DNA of 64,000 nt, taken from assembly GCF_946479755.1 (NCBI RefSeq), contig NZ_CAMLHC010000021.1:80446-144445 (forward strand). Direction: 5' to 3'. Positions 16,767 through 24,496 of the stretch are shown here, in pieces (position 1 is the stretch's first letter; each line of letters starts with the position of its first letter). The notes under the pieces are model-generated. The model did no database searches. It was not told the origin of the DNA and saw nothing but the letters and a program-made list of their open reading frames with translations. Source of the stretch: an uncultured Chitinophaga sp. GTDB lineage: Bacteria; Bacteroidota; Bacteroidia; Chitinophagales; Chitinophagaceae. Position numbers and translations under genes: made by a program.

Positions 16767-19085
16767 CTACCTGTTTTTCATACTGCTGATAAACTCAGTA
16801 AGCGCCGTATTGCTGGCCAGCCGTATATTAATTCTCCGTATAGTCGTATCCGACATAAACCAGTTCATGGTATAGGAAGGTTCTCCTTTGGGGAACCTTT
16901 TTCTTAACGGGTCCTGCTGCCACTCCAGGCTGTCTTTGTACAAAGGTATCTGCACGTACGACGCTTTCTTGTAATAGTAGTCATTGATGTCGCTGACGTA
17001 ATGTGAAAGCCGTATATCGTTGACCGTAGTCTGCATGCCATAAGCACCGGCGATGGTCAGTATCGGTGCGAACAGGTCGTTTTTAATCGGCGCTACGGAC
17101 CGGAAATGTGCTTCGCCGGGAATAACCGGGCTGTTGGTGATATGCAGCACTTTAAAATGCAGGCGGCTGATCTGTTGGTATAACAGGCTGCTGTCCCCAT
17201 GCAGGTGCCGGTCATCTTCCCCGATGTTGATAATACCGCGGATAATTTCCTGGATTACGCCGGCGCCGGAATTATCGAAGTAACCGCCGTCCACGAAGTA
17301 CTGGTTCTGTATCCTGCCGGCAGGGCTCAGGTAGGGGAACCGTGCACCCAGTATGGCACCGGAGGTAATGGTAATATCAGAGTCGTGCCGTAATAAACTG
17401 AGTACGTCCACGCGGTTGTTGAAGATGCCCGCATCCAGCTGGAGGTTGGTGACAACGCCGGGATTACCGTCCTGCATACGCGTGGTGTTGATACACAGTA
17501 CCGGCAGGAATACGGTGTCTGCCTGCATGGCGGGGAACGACGACATGGCGGCGTCGAAAGGCACCCGATAGAGGGAATCGCCGGCTACATCGGCGCTGCG
17601 CTCGAAAGACTCTTCCAGCGCGGCAGCCCGGTCACCCGCCCGCGAAGTGCGGATGATATACCGGAAAAAATCCGGTCCCAGCATCCGTGCGAAGGTGTAG
17701 CTGAAGTAGTCCTGCTTCAGGTAGGTCATGGCTGATTTAGCATAGAGGGGCCGTTCATGCGTCCGGTCTCTCAGCATGGAAAAGAAGGTGGCTACCCCTA
17801 CGCCGCCGCCGGAAGTGCCGGACAGGCAGAAAACATGGCGGGAGAAGCGGTCCTCCGGACGCTGACGGATACTGGCGTCTTCAATCTCTCCCAGCACGGC
17901 AGCGGTCCAGTAGGCCGACCGGGAGGCGCCGCCGTTGGCCATCACAAAATACACGTCATAGGTACTGTCGGCCATTACAGGGCGGGTACGCAGCCACGCC
18001 CGCAGGTACGTGTCCAGCGATGGCCTGGCTTCATAGTGGTTTCCGTTTTTGGCGGTGGTCAGTTTTACGTAATGCGTTTCCTTCAACCCGAAAATCAGGG
18101 CGGTGACGATAAAAAGCACATGGAAGCTGATACGGTAGCGGACAGACAAGGCGGTGACAATGTTGCCAAATAACAACAACATGCCGAATGCGAGCAACAG
18201 AAAGGGGAATGGTCCCAGCCGCCTCGCAAAACCGAGACTGTAAATAGCGGCCACATAGGTGACGAGCGCCGCGCAACCGATAACGATAAACCAGCGGAAG
18301 AAACTCTTTTCCGTGCGCGGGATAAAAAAGTAGCTCATGATGCTGTCCAGCGGTGTATGCGTGAGCAGCAGGCTTTTCCGTGCGGAAATGTCCAGTTCTA
18401 CCCGCCGCAGATGGGTATACAGCAGGAACAGGGCGTGCAACAGCACCAGCAGCGCCAGCAACAACAGGATGCTGATGCGGGGGATGAAACTGGTGGCGAT
18501 CACCGTGGCCAGCCAGGAGATCAGCAGCACCATGAATACCTTCCGGAAGGCCGGTTGCATGGACAGCTTGTTGAGCGGCTTGTTGAGAAAATACAGCAGC
18601 GTAAGCACCACAGCAAAAATGATCCAGCTTACGGTGCTGCCCAGCGGATGGAACAATACCGGCGATTGCAACATGGCCAGTTCCAGCAACAGGAAACAAC
18701 AATGCCCCAATACCCTCGGAAATTCATCGAGAAAAGGCTGGCTGACAGGAAAACGATCGTTATGGTCGTTGTAGGCCCTCGTGGCCGCCGCGTCGGTGAT
18801 CTGGGCTTCGTCCTTTACATCGGCGATCAGCCGGGTGCGTTTGATGTAGGCAATGATCCTGGAAGAATACCAGCTCACGTACACCCAGAACCCGATAGCC
18901 AGGAAAAATACGATCCGTTCACGATAGGTGTTTTCCGTATAGGCAACAATCACGTCTTTGCCCTGGTCCAGCGACCAGCAGATGAAAATGATCAGCAGGA
19001 GGAAGATAATCCCGGGAAAGAACAGCCAGATGGCTTTAAGCAGGTGCGCAGCCAGCCGGAGCAGGTTTTTCAGTAGTAGTAACAT
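16767..19085 (-). CDS. Polytopic membrane protein with patatin-like phospholipase domain
   Basis: A 772-residue protein. The first about 335 residues hold about eight to nine hydrophobic helices. The rest is a patatin domain: oxyanion-like loop MANGGASRSAYW (about 382-393), nucleophile elbow LSGTSGGGVG (Ser425), and the catalytic Asp motif FVDGGYFDNSG. The expected activity is acyl-lipid hydrolysis by a Ser-Asp dyad, with the active domain tethered to the inner membrane. The oxyanion loop is NGGASR rather than the common GGGxRG. Standalone gene; substrate unknown. Confidence 0.85.
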   Translation of the reverse strand: MLLLLKNLLRLAAHLLKAIWLFFPGIIFLLLIIFICWSLDQGKDVIVAYTENTYRERIVFFLAIGFWVYVSWYSSRIIAYIKRTRLIADVKDEAQITDAAATRAYNDHNDRFPVSQPFLDEFPRVLGHCCFLLLELAMLQSPVLFHPLGSTVSWIIFAVVLTLLYFLNKPLNKLSMQPAFRKVFMVLLISWLATVIATSFIPRISILLLLALLVLLHALFLLYTHLRRVELDISARKSLLLTHTPLDSIMSYFFIPRTEKSFFRWFIVIGCAALVTYVAAIYSLGFARRLGPFPFLLLAFGMLLLFGNIVTALSVRYRISFHVLFIVTALIFGLKETHYVKLTTAKNGNHYEARPSLDTYLRAWLRTRPVMADSTYDVYFVMANGGASRSAYWTAAVLGEIEDASIRQRPEDRFSRHVFCLSGTSGGGVGVATFFSMLRDRTHERPLYAKSAMTYLKQDYFSYTFARMLGPDFFRYIIRTSRAGDRAAALEESFERSADVAGDSLYRVPFDAAMSSFPAMQADTVFLPVLCINTTRMQDGNPGVVTNLQLDAGIFNNRVDVLSLLRHDSDITITSGAILGARFPYLSPAGRIQNQYFVDGGYFDNSGAGVIQEIIRGIINIGEDDRHLHGDSSLLYQQISRLHFKVLHITNSPVIPGEAHFRSVAPIKNDLFAPILTIAGAYGMQTTVNDIRLSHYVSDINDYYYKKASYVQIPLYKDSLEWQQDPLRKRFPKGEPSYTMNWFMSDTTIRRINIRLASNTALTEFISSMKNR

Positions 19086-19176
19086 AACGGCTTCAATTTG
19101 GGATATGCTGCTACTAAGATAAAAAATCCCGCTGCTAAAGTATTGGCGTCAAAAGGATTAATATCGTAGAATGTGC

Positions 19177-19632
19177 CTATGCCTGTGCGTCCCGCATCCT
19201 TTTTATCCTGTCATGTTCCGTTTTCAGGGTGGACCGCTGCAGGGTGAGCATATCACGCAGATAAGCCGGCAGGTAATCTTCCTGTAATGCCTGCGTATAG
19301 GCGCGCATGGCGGCATCTTCTTCCGTTTCACAGTCGGAAAGGATGGCATGACGGTCATGACCGGTGAATACGCCCTTCAGTTCCAGCCAGGCATGGTATA
19401 ACTTTCCGCCGGTGGTCTTGCCCGTCTCCATCTCTCCGCCAAGTCCCTGTACTTCTTTGCCCAATGCATTCCGCATGGTGCGGCTTTCATCGATCATATG
19501 AATGAAAAGCTCCTGCAGATCAGCGTCTTTGCCCTGGATGTCCTTTAGTGCTTTTTCATATCCGGAAATACGGTCATTGTTGATGCCGATGAGATCGTTG
19601 AGTGTTTCTACGGTGGCTGTATTTGTGTTCAT
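19177..19632 (-). CDS. DUF2383 / PA2169-family four-helix-bundle protein
   Basis: A 151-residue soluble, all-helical protein. The N-terminus TATVETLNDLIGINNDRISGYEKALKDI and the middle ETGKTTGGKLYHAWLELKGVFTGHDRHAIL, then CETEEDAAMRAYTQAL, match the DUF2383 family of ferritin-like bundles. The Glu/His residues (ELFIHMIDE, CETEED) could bind metal. These genes are often stress-associated; the function is not established. No operon partner. Confidence 0.83.
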   Translation of the reverse strand: MNTNTATVETLNDLIGINNDRISGYEKALKDIQGKDADLQELFIHMIDESRTMRNALGKEVQGLGGEMETGKTTGGKLYHAWLELKGVFTGHDRHAILSDCETEEDAAMRAYTQALQEDYLPAYLRDMLTLQRSTLKTEHDRIKRMRDAQA

Positions 19633-19686
19633 AGCTGCAAGGTTTTATATCTCACCATCCGCTATAAGTATGCCAGCGGATTTGTG

Positions 19687-19694
19687 TATCTTCG
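19687..19694 (+). promoter_or_regulatory. Putative -7 element TATCTTCG
   Basis: TATCTTCG ends 17 bp before the ATG at 19712, matching the promoter motif seen before several other genes here. No convincing -33 TTTG. Confidence 0.4.
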
Positions 19695-19711
19695 ACGCTA
19701 TTTCGAGAAAA

Positions 19712-20287
19712 ATGAGAAACTATTTACATCTGTTGTTGTTATGCTGCAGCTGCCTGCTGCTCAGCGTCCCCACCTATGCCAGTGGTTTGTCTGCCTGGAA
19801 TGAACCCACGCCCGGCGGCCATAAAATGGAATATGACGGGACCGCTCCCGCGCTGGCTTTTTTCTACGGGGAAGACTGTGATTCGACCAACAGCTCCCTG
19901 GCCCTGAAAACCTGGTATTTCTACAAAAATCACATTATCGGAGAGGGCGAGGGCACGTTTTACGTGATCGATGAAGGACGTTGCACGGTACAGCGTTTTA
20001 CCGGTGAAGCGGCTTTCAGTGCTTACCTGTCGGAGCACCGGCTTACCCCCCGTATCTGGAAACGGACGTACCATCCGCTCAACATCTGGGACTACTGGGA
20101 CGAGCTGCTGTTCATATCATTTTTTTTCAGCCCTGTATTGTTGCTGTTGCTGATTGGCGATGTGGTGATACTGGTAGGACTGGCACGCGGTAAAAAGCGG
20201 GCGGCCTGGAAATATGTTTACCTGGCGGCGTTGCCCCTGGTGTATATTATAGCAGGGCTGTTGCAGCATTTTCCGCAAAGCTGGTAG
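19712..20287 (+). CDS. Hypothetical secreted/membrane protein
   Basis: ATG at 19712, downstream of a -7-like element, gives 191 residues with a signal peptide (MRNYLHLLLLCCSCLLLSVPTYA). An extracytoplasmic part of about 110 residues follows, then two hydrophobic helices (LLFISFFFSPVLLLLLIGDVVILVG and YVYLAALPLVYIIAGLL) separated by a short basic loop. No family recognised. Its last 41 bp overlap the 3' end of the convergent MBL gene. A longer frame starting at 19502 would run antisense through the DUF2383 gene and is rejected. Confidence 0.6.
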   Translation: MRNYLHLLLLCCSCLLLSVPTYASGLSAWNEPTPGGHKMEYDGTAPALAFFYGEDCDSTNSSLALKTWYFYKNHIIGEGEGTFYVIDEGRCTVQRFTGEAAFSAYLSEHRLTPRIWKRTYHPLNIWDYWDELLFISFFFSPVLLLLLIGDVVILVGLARGKKRAAWKYVYLAALPLVYIIAGLLQHFPQSW

Positions 20288-21044
20288 CCTGTACCTGGAA
20301 CACGGCGGTTTCCGCGTGGCGGGAAGCCACGATGATCTGCGTGCCGTTGGCATACTGGTCAAACAGCTGCTGCACCAGGTGAGGATTGTTGTTGTCCTGC
20401 GACAGGTGGGAGAGCAGGAGGTGTGTCATAAACGACGGACGGTGCTGGGTGAATATCTCCAGCGCCTGCCGGTTGGACAGGTGGCCTTTGCCGCCACGGA
20501 TACGGTTCTTCAGGTAGTAAGGGTACCGGCCCTGTTCCAGCATCTGTTCATCGTAGTTGGCTTCGAGGAAGGCAGCGTGGCACTGCCGGAAATGGCTGAG
20601 CACATGCTCACAGGGAGCGCCGATATCCGTAAAGATGCCGATGTTGATCTGGTTGCCGGATACCATGAAACTATGCGGCTCCACGGCGTCATGGTGTTTG
20701 GGAAAAGCGGTGACGGTGAGGCCGCCTACCTGTACCGGTTGGTACGCGGAAAACGGCATGACCCTTTGCAGGGCGAGGTTACCGCCGGCTAAAGTGCTCT
20801 GGGTAATATATACGGGCAACTGATGTTTTTTCGCTAACACCGTTACGCCCCTGATGTGGTCAGTATGTTCGTGGGAGATGAAAATGGCTTTCACTTTCGT
20901 CATCGACAGCCCCAGGCGGGTCATCCGCTTTTCTGTTTCCCGGCAGGAGATGCCTGCATCAATCAATACTGCTTCCTGCCCGTTACCGATATAATAACAG
21001 TTACCGTTACTCCCCGAGTTCAATGACGTGATAAAAAGTGACAT
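20247..21044 (-). CDS. MBL-fold metallohydrolase (YycJ/WalJ-like)
   Basis: A 265-residue protein with the metallo-beta-lactamase signature HEHTDH (His58, His60, Asp62, His63). The opening FITSLNSGSNGNCYYIGNG is typical of the YycJ/WalJ branch, and a later metal ligand sits in THLLLSHLSQDN. YycJ-type enzymes are cytosolic nucleases or hydrolases linked to DNA repair in some phyla; the substrate here is not known. A consensus -7 element lies 6 bp upstream of the start. Confidence 0.88.
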   Translation of the reverse strand: MSLFITSLNSGSNGNCYYIGNGQEAVLIDAGISCRETEKRMTRLGLSMTKVKAIFISHEHTDHIRGVTVLAKKHQLPVYITQSTLAGGNLALQRVMPFSAYQPVQVGGLTVTAFPKHHDAVEPHSFMVSGNQINIGIFTDIGAPCEHVLSHFRQCHAAFLEANYDEQMLEQGRYPYYLKNRIRGGKGHLSNRQALEIFTQHRPSFMTHLLLSHLSQDNNNPHLVQQLFDQYANGTQIIVASRHAETAVFQVQATSFAENAATALL

Positions 21045-21049
21045 GCCGC

Positions 21050-21057
21050 CAAAGATA
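21050..21057 (-). promoter_or_regulatory. -7 element TATCTTTG, near-leaderless MBL transcript
   Basis: On the minus strand these bases read TATCTTTG, a perfect TAnnTTTG match, ending 6 bp before the ATG at 21044. Transcription would start at or a few bases before the start codon. Confidence 0.5.
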
Positions 21058-21074
21058 GAAATATTTGGCTATTT

Positions 21075-21140
21075 GGACATTTGGTTATTTTGATATTGAA
21101 GTGTGCATGAATACCCAAATATCAAAATAACCCAATGTCC
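21075..21140. repeat. Long AT-rich inverted repeat
   Basis: The arms 21075-21097 and 21118-21140 match in 22 of 23 positions with a 20-nt loop, and pairing continues imperfectly outward on both sides (about 21061-21153), into the last codons of the phosphatase gene. It could act as a terminator-like structure for the alkaline phosphatase gene or be a relic of a small mobile repeat. Two structurally similar repeats lie at 54450-54509 and 60649-60730. Confidence 0.65.
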
Positions 21141-21146
21141 CAATGT

Positions 21147-22568
21147 CTAAATGGTTGCCTGCAGCATGAACTGGTGCAGGTCTGTATTTTTGACGAACGA
21201 TGGCAGCATGGCGCTTCCCGGCCCGGTCATGGCCAGCTCCACATAATCGGCCGTATGGTCCATGCCTCCCCAGCTGATGGCCGTGTGAGCGCTTTGTATG
21301 GCGGCCAGTTCTTTAAACGGCAGCTTGCGGGGATTGTATAGTCCATCTCCATCCAGGCGGGCATAGTGTGCCAGCAGGGAACTGGCTTCCGCCGGTGTGA
21401 TCACGATGCCCTGCGCATGTTCTATGCGTGCTATCAGTGCGGCGGGAGTAGTGTCGCGCTGAACGCCATTCAGTATCCAGTCGTTGGTATGCCGCATATG
21501 TTGCAGTGTATCGAACTTGTCGTTGGCTTTGTCGCTGTAATACAGACCGGGATTGGCGTTGCCGTGATCGGTGGTGATGATCACAAGCGTGTTTTTATCT
21601 GCTTCCGCGAAGTCCAGCGCTACTTTAATCGCGTCGTCGAAGGCCAGCTGATCGTACAGCAGTGCGGCGGCATCGTTGGCATGAGCTGCCCAGTCGACTT
21701 TACCGCCTTCCACCTGTAAGACAAATCCTTTGGGGTGAAGGGCGAGGCGACGGATAGCCTGGGCGGTCATCTCGGCGAGCGTTGGCAGCTGTTGCCGGAA
21801 CGAGGCGTCCTGTTCCCGGTCCAGCGCATAGGGAAGGCCGTTCTCACAAAATGCGCCGATGACCGGCGCCGCGGGGGAGGCGGACGGCTGCAGCAGGGTG
21901 TCGCGGGTGTCTGCCACCGTATAACCGTTGGTTTTATATTGCTGTAATACGTCTTGTTTGTCTTTTCGTGTGCCGGGAAGGAAGTATTCCCGGCCCCCGC
22001 CCAGCATAACGTCGAACCGCAAAGGCAGGTACTGCAGGGCAATTTCGGCCATATCGCCACGGTGGCTGTTGTTGATACAGAACCCTGCCGGGGTGGCATG
22101 TGTAACCGGCACGGTGGTGACACAGCCGGTCGCTTTGCCGGCTTTTTTGAATTTTTGCAGGATGGGCGTGTAGTGGGTGCCGTCCGCACCCACATTCAGG
22201 CTGCCGTTGGGTACGCGCACACCGCCGCCCCAGGCGGAGCTGCCGGCTGCCGAGTCGGTGACGAGCGAACTGGCAGAGGCAGTGCTCATGAGGGCTCGGG
22301 TCGCTTTACCACTTTCATACAGCTGCAGCCAGTGGCTCTGTCGCCCCTCTTTGCGCTGCCGCAACAGGCTGGCCATGGTGAGCGTGCCGTTGCTCATGCC
22401 GTCGCTGACCATAAAGATGATGTTGCGTGCATGACCGGTGCTGTCACCATAGGCGTCGAGGTGGTCATGGTGACGTTGTTTCGGTTGCCCTATGGCGCTT
22501 AACGGCCCTGCCAGCGCCGTTCCCAGCGTGCCGAGGGCGGTGTTCCTGAAAAAATCTCTCCTTTTCAT
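21147..22568 (-). CDS. Tat-exported alkaline phosphatase
   Basis: ATG at 22568 gives 473 residues with a twin-arginine signal (MKRRDFFRNTALGTLGTALAGP); a TTG/ATG-extended start 21 bp upstream would lie at the promoter. The alkaline-phosphatase core is clear: IIFMVSDGMSNG (first metal Asp), TDSAAGSSAWGGG (nucleophile Ser in DSAAGSSA), and VEGGKVDWAAHAND plus TTDHGN (metal ligands). It hydrolyses phosphomonoesters in the periplasm using two Zn and one Mg. It is divergent from lgt, with a consensus -7 at 22587-22594. No Pho-box was recognised. Confidence 0.93.
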   Translation of the reverse strand: MKRRDFFRNTALGTLGTALAGPLSAIGQPKQRHHDHLDAYGDSTGHARNIIFMVSDGMSNGTLTMASLLRQRKEGRQSHWLQLYESGKATRALMSTASASSLVTDSAAGSSAWGGGVRVPNGSLNVGADGTHYTPILQKFKKAGKATGCVTTVPVTHATPAGFCINNSHRGDMAEIALQYLPLRFDVMLGGGREYFLPGTRKDKQDVLQQYKTNGYTVADTRDTLLQPSASPAAPVIGAFCENGLPYALDREQDASFRQQLPTLAEMTAQAIRRLALHPKGFVLQVEGGKVDWAAHANDAAALLYDQLAFDDAIKVALDFAEADKNTLVIITTDHGNANPGLYYSDKANDKFDTLQHMRHTNDWILNGVQRDTTPAALIARIEHAQGIVITPAEASSLLAHYARLDGDGLYNPRKLPFKELAAIQSAHTAISWGGMDHTADYVELAMTGPGSAMLPSFVKNTDLHQFMLQATI

Positions 22569-22586
22569 ATGTCGGTTTGTGGTGCA

Positions 22587-22594
22587 CAAAAGTA
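22587..22594 (-). promoter_or_regulatory. -7 element TACTTTTG of the alkaline phosphatase gene
   Basis: The minus strand reads TACTTTTG, a perfect TAnnTTTG, about 18 bp before the ATG at 22568, which supports that start. Confidence 0.5.
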
Positions 22595-22619
22595 ATCGCC
22601 TGATAATAAATGCATCGGT

Positions 22620-22659
22620 GTTGCAAATTAAGTTTGTGTAAACTTACTATATTTGCAAC
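22620..22659 (+). promoter_or_regulatory. lgt promoter (-7 TATATTTG) inside a 9-bp inverted repeat
   Basis: TATATTTG at 22648-22655 matches TAnnTTTG. GTTGCAAAT (22620-22628) and ATTTGCAAC (22651-22659) form a perfect inverted repeat, the second arm overlapping the -7. This lies in the spacer shared with the divergent phosphatase gene and could be an operator (inference). Confidence 0.45.
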
Positions 22660-22678
22660 TATGTTGCAAAATAAAACA

Positions 22679-23497
22679 ATGCTGTACCTCCGTTGGGACC
22701 CGTCGCCGGAGATATTCCACATCGGCGGTTTTGCGCTACGCTACTACAGCGTGGCCTTTATGATCGCTTTTGTGCTCAGTTACGTGGTGATGCGGTATGT
22801 GTTTGACCGGGAAGGAAAAAACAACGCGTTGCTGGACCGGCTGCTGGTATATATTGTAGTGGGCACCATTGCGGGCGCCCGCCTGGGGCATTGCCTGTTC
22901 TACGAATGGGAGTATTTCCGGTATCACCTGGCGGAAATAGTATTGCCGTTCCGGTGGGAGGGCGGTCATTTCAAGTGGACCGGCTACCAGGGCCTGGCCA
23001 GCCATGGTGGCGCCATCGGCATATTAGCGGCAACAGCGCTGTTTGCCCGTCGCTACCACGTGCCCCTGATATGGCTGCTGGACAGGCTGGCCATCGTTAT
23101 ACCGCTGGCCGGCGCTTTGGTGCGCACAGGCAACTTCTTTAATGCGGAAATCATCGGTAAGCCTTCTCATTTGCCGTGGGCAGTGATATTTGTGCAGGAA
23201 GATCTGTTGCCCCGCCACCCGGCGCAGCTGTATGAAGCGCTCTGTTACCTGTTGATCTTCGGTCTGCTCATCTACCTGTATAAAAAAAACAAAACAATAC
23301 AGAAGCCGGGCTTTATCTTCGGCCTCTTGCTGATATTGGTGTTTGGCGCCCGTTTTATGATCGAATTGCTGAAAGAAAACCAGGAGGCTTTTGAAAACGG
23401 ATACCTGTTCAATATGGGACAGCTGCTGAGTTTACCGCTGATAGCGGCCGGCATTTATTTTATAAGATTTTACAACGATAGCCATGCAAAAAAATAA
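22679..23497 (+). CDS. lgt: Phosphatidylglycerol-prolipoprotein diacylglyceryl transferase
   Basis: From the ATG at 22679 the protein has 272 residues; ATG at 22661 would be leaderless and adds six residues. It is polytopic. The Lgt signature is RTGNFFNAEIIGKP, preceded by the loop GYQGLASHGGAIG with the conserved His, and the C-terminal QLLSLPLIAAGI segment. It transfers diacylglycerol to the lipobox cysteine of prolipoproteins, an activity needed for the many lipoproteins in this window. It overlaps the CobW-like gene by 14 bp. Confidence 0.94.
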   Translation: MLYLRWDPSPEIFHIGGFALRYYSVAFMIAFVLSYVVMRYVFDREGKNNALLDRLLVYIVVGTIAGARLGHCLFYEWEYFRYHLAEIVLPFRWEGGHFKWTGYQGLASHGGAIGILAATALFARRYHVPLIWLLDRLAIVIPLAGALVRTGNFFNAEIIGKPSHLPWAVIFVQEDLLPRHPAQLYEALCYLLIFGLLIYLYKKNKTIQKPGFIFGLLLILVFGARFMIELLKENQEAFENGYLFNMGQLLSLPLIAAGIYFIRFYNDSHAKK

Positions 23498-24449
23498 CCC
23501 GATCAACGTATATCTGCTCACCGGCTTCCTTGGTGCGGGCAAAACCACGCTGCTCAACGGGCTGCTGCAGCAGAGCCGCGACCGCCGCAATATCGTCATC
23601 GAAAACGAATTCGGTAAAGTGAACATCGATGCATCGCTGGTGGCGGCGCAGATAGAGAATATCTATGAACTGACCAGCGGCTGTATTTGTTGCTCGCTCG
23701 ATAACGAGCTGTTGGAAGTGCTGGGAGGCATCTTACAACTGGAAGAACAACCCGATCAGGTGTTTATAGAAACCACCGGCATCGCGGACGCCGGTAATAT
23801 CATCGGTATGTTCAGCATTCCGGACGTGAAAGCCCGCTTCCGGCTGGTGTCTACCATCTGCGTGGCTGATGCGGAGAACGTGGAAACACGCCTCGAACAG
23901 GTGACGGAAGTGGGTAAACAGCTGTCATGCGCCGATGTGATCGTGCTGAATAAAACCAAGGATCTTCCTGTGCCGGAACAACTACGGTTGCAGGCATTAC
24001 TGGAAAACATCAATCCGCTGGCATACATCACGGCCACCGCAGACGGCCTCGTGACCATGGCGGACATGCAGCCGCAGGAACGCCGGATACCGGCGCCAGC
24101 CGCCGGTCCGTCAGCAGGCGGGACCTCCTGCACTATGCCGGCGGAAAAAACGCCCCACAAAATCAACACGGTGCTGTTCGAATCACCCCAGCCGTTTGAC
24201 CTGCAAATGCTGGCCTTTGTGCTCGAAATGAATTTTAACGTGTATACAGACCAGTTATACCGCATCAAAGGATATGTGGCAGTAAAAGATCAACCCGAAA
24301 AATATCTCGTACAGTCTACCGGCAACTATCTCACGATTGTTCCCGCCGGTCCCTGGGGCGATACGCCGCCGTCATCTACCCTGGTATTTATCGGTAAGGA
24401 CCTGAAAAGCGCTACTATAGACCGTATTCTTCGTCCTGCACTGAAGTAA
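23484..24449 (+). CDS. CobW/YjiA-type G3E GTPase (metallochaperone-like)
   Basis: A 321-residue protein. P-loop GFLGAGKTT (14-22), metal motif GCICC (Cys67, Cys69, Cys70, the CxCC motif of the G3E family), Walker B-like IETTGIAD, and the guanine motif LNKTK. The C-terminal CobW domain spans about 215-320 (RIKGYVAVKDQPEKYLVQ). A hydrophilic Pro/Gly/Ala linker joins the two. It is presumed to insert Zn, Co or another metal into a client protein by GTP hydrolysis. It starts inside the end of lgt, so the two are co-transcribed; no Zur box is visible. Confidence 0.9.
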   Translation: MQKNNPINVYLLTGFLGAGKTTLLNGLLQQSRDRRNIVIENEFGKVNIDASLVAAQIENIYELTSGCICCSLDNELLEVLGGILQLEEQPDQVFIETTGIADAGNIIGMFSIPDVKARFRLVSTICVADAENVETRLEQVTEVGKQLSCADVIVLNKTKDLPVPEQLRLQALLENINPLAYITATADGLVTMADMQPQERRIPAPAAGPSAGGTSCTMPAEKTPHKINTVLFESPQPFDLQMLAFVLEMNFNVYTDQLYRIKGYVAVKDQPEKYLVQSTGNYLTIVPAGPWGDTPPSSTLVFIGKDLKSATIDRILRPALK

Positions 24450-24454
24450 GGGAG

Positions 24455-24476
24455 AGCGCCGTATGCCGGCGCTTTT
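24455..24476 (+). terminator. Hairpin terminator after the CobW-like gene
   Basis: AGCGCCG (24455-24461) pairs with CGGCGCT (24467-24473), followed by TTT; an outer GGGA/TCCC pairing extends it to 24450-24479. It separates lgt/cobW from xseA, whose promoter begins right after. Confidence 0.75.
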
Positions 24477-24479
24477 CCC

Positions 24480-24487
24480 TATCTTTA
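24480..24487 (+). promoter_or_regulatory. Putative -7 element TATCTTTA of xseAB
   Basis: TATCTTTA lies 9 bp before the xseA ATG, immediately after the terminator of the preceding unit. Confidence 0.45.
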
Positions 24488-24496
24488 CAGTCCACC

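Noticed and set aside
23756..24268. Minus-strand frame opposite the CobW-like gene
   Set aside because: Antisense shadow; the plus frame has P-loop and CxCC motifs.
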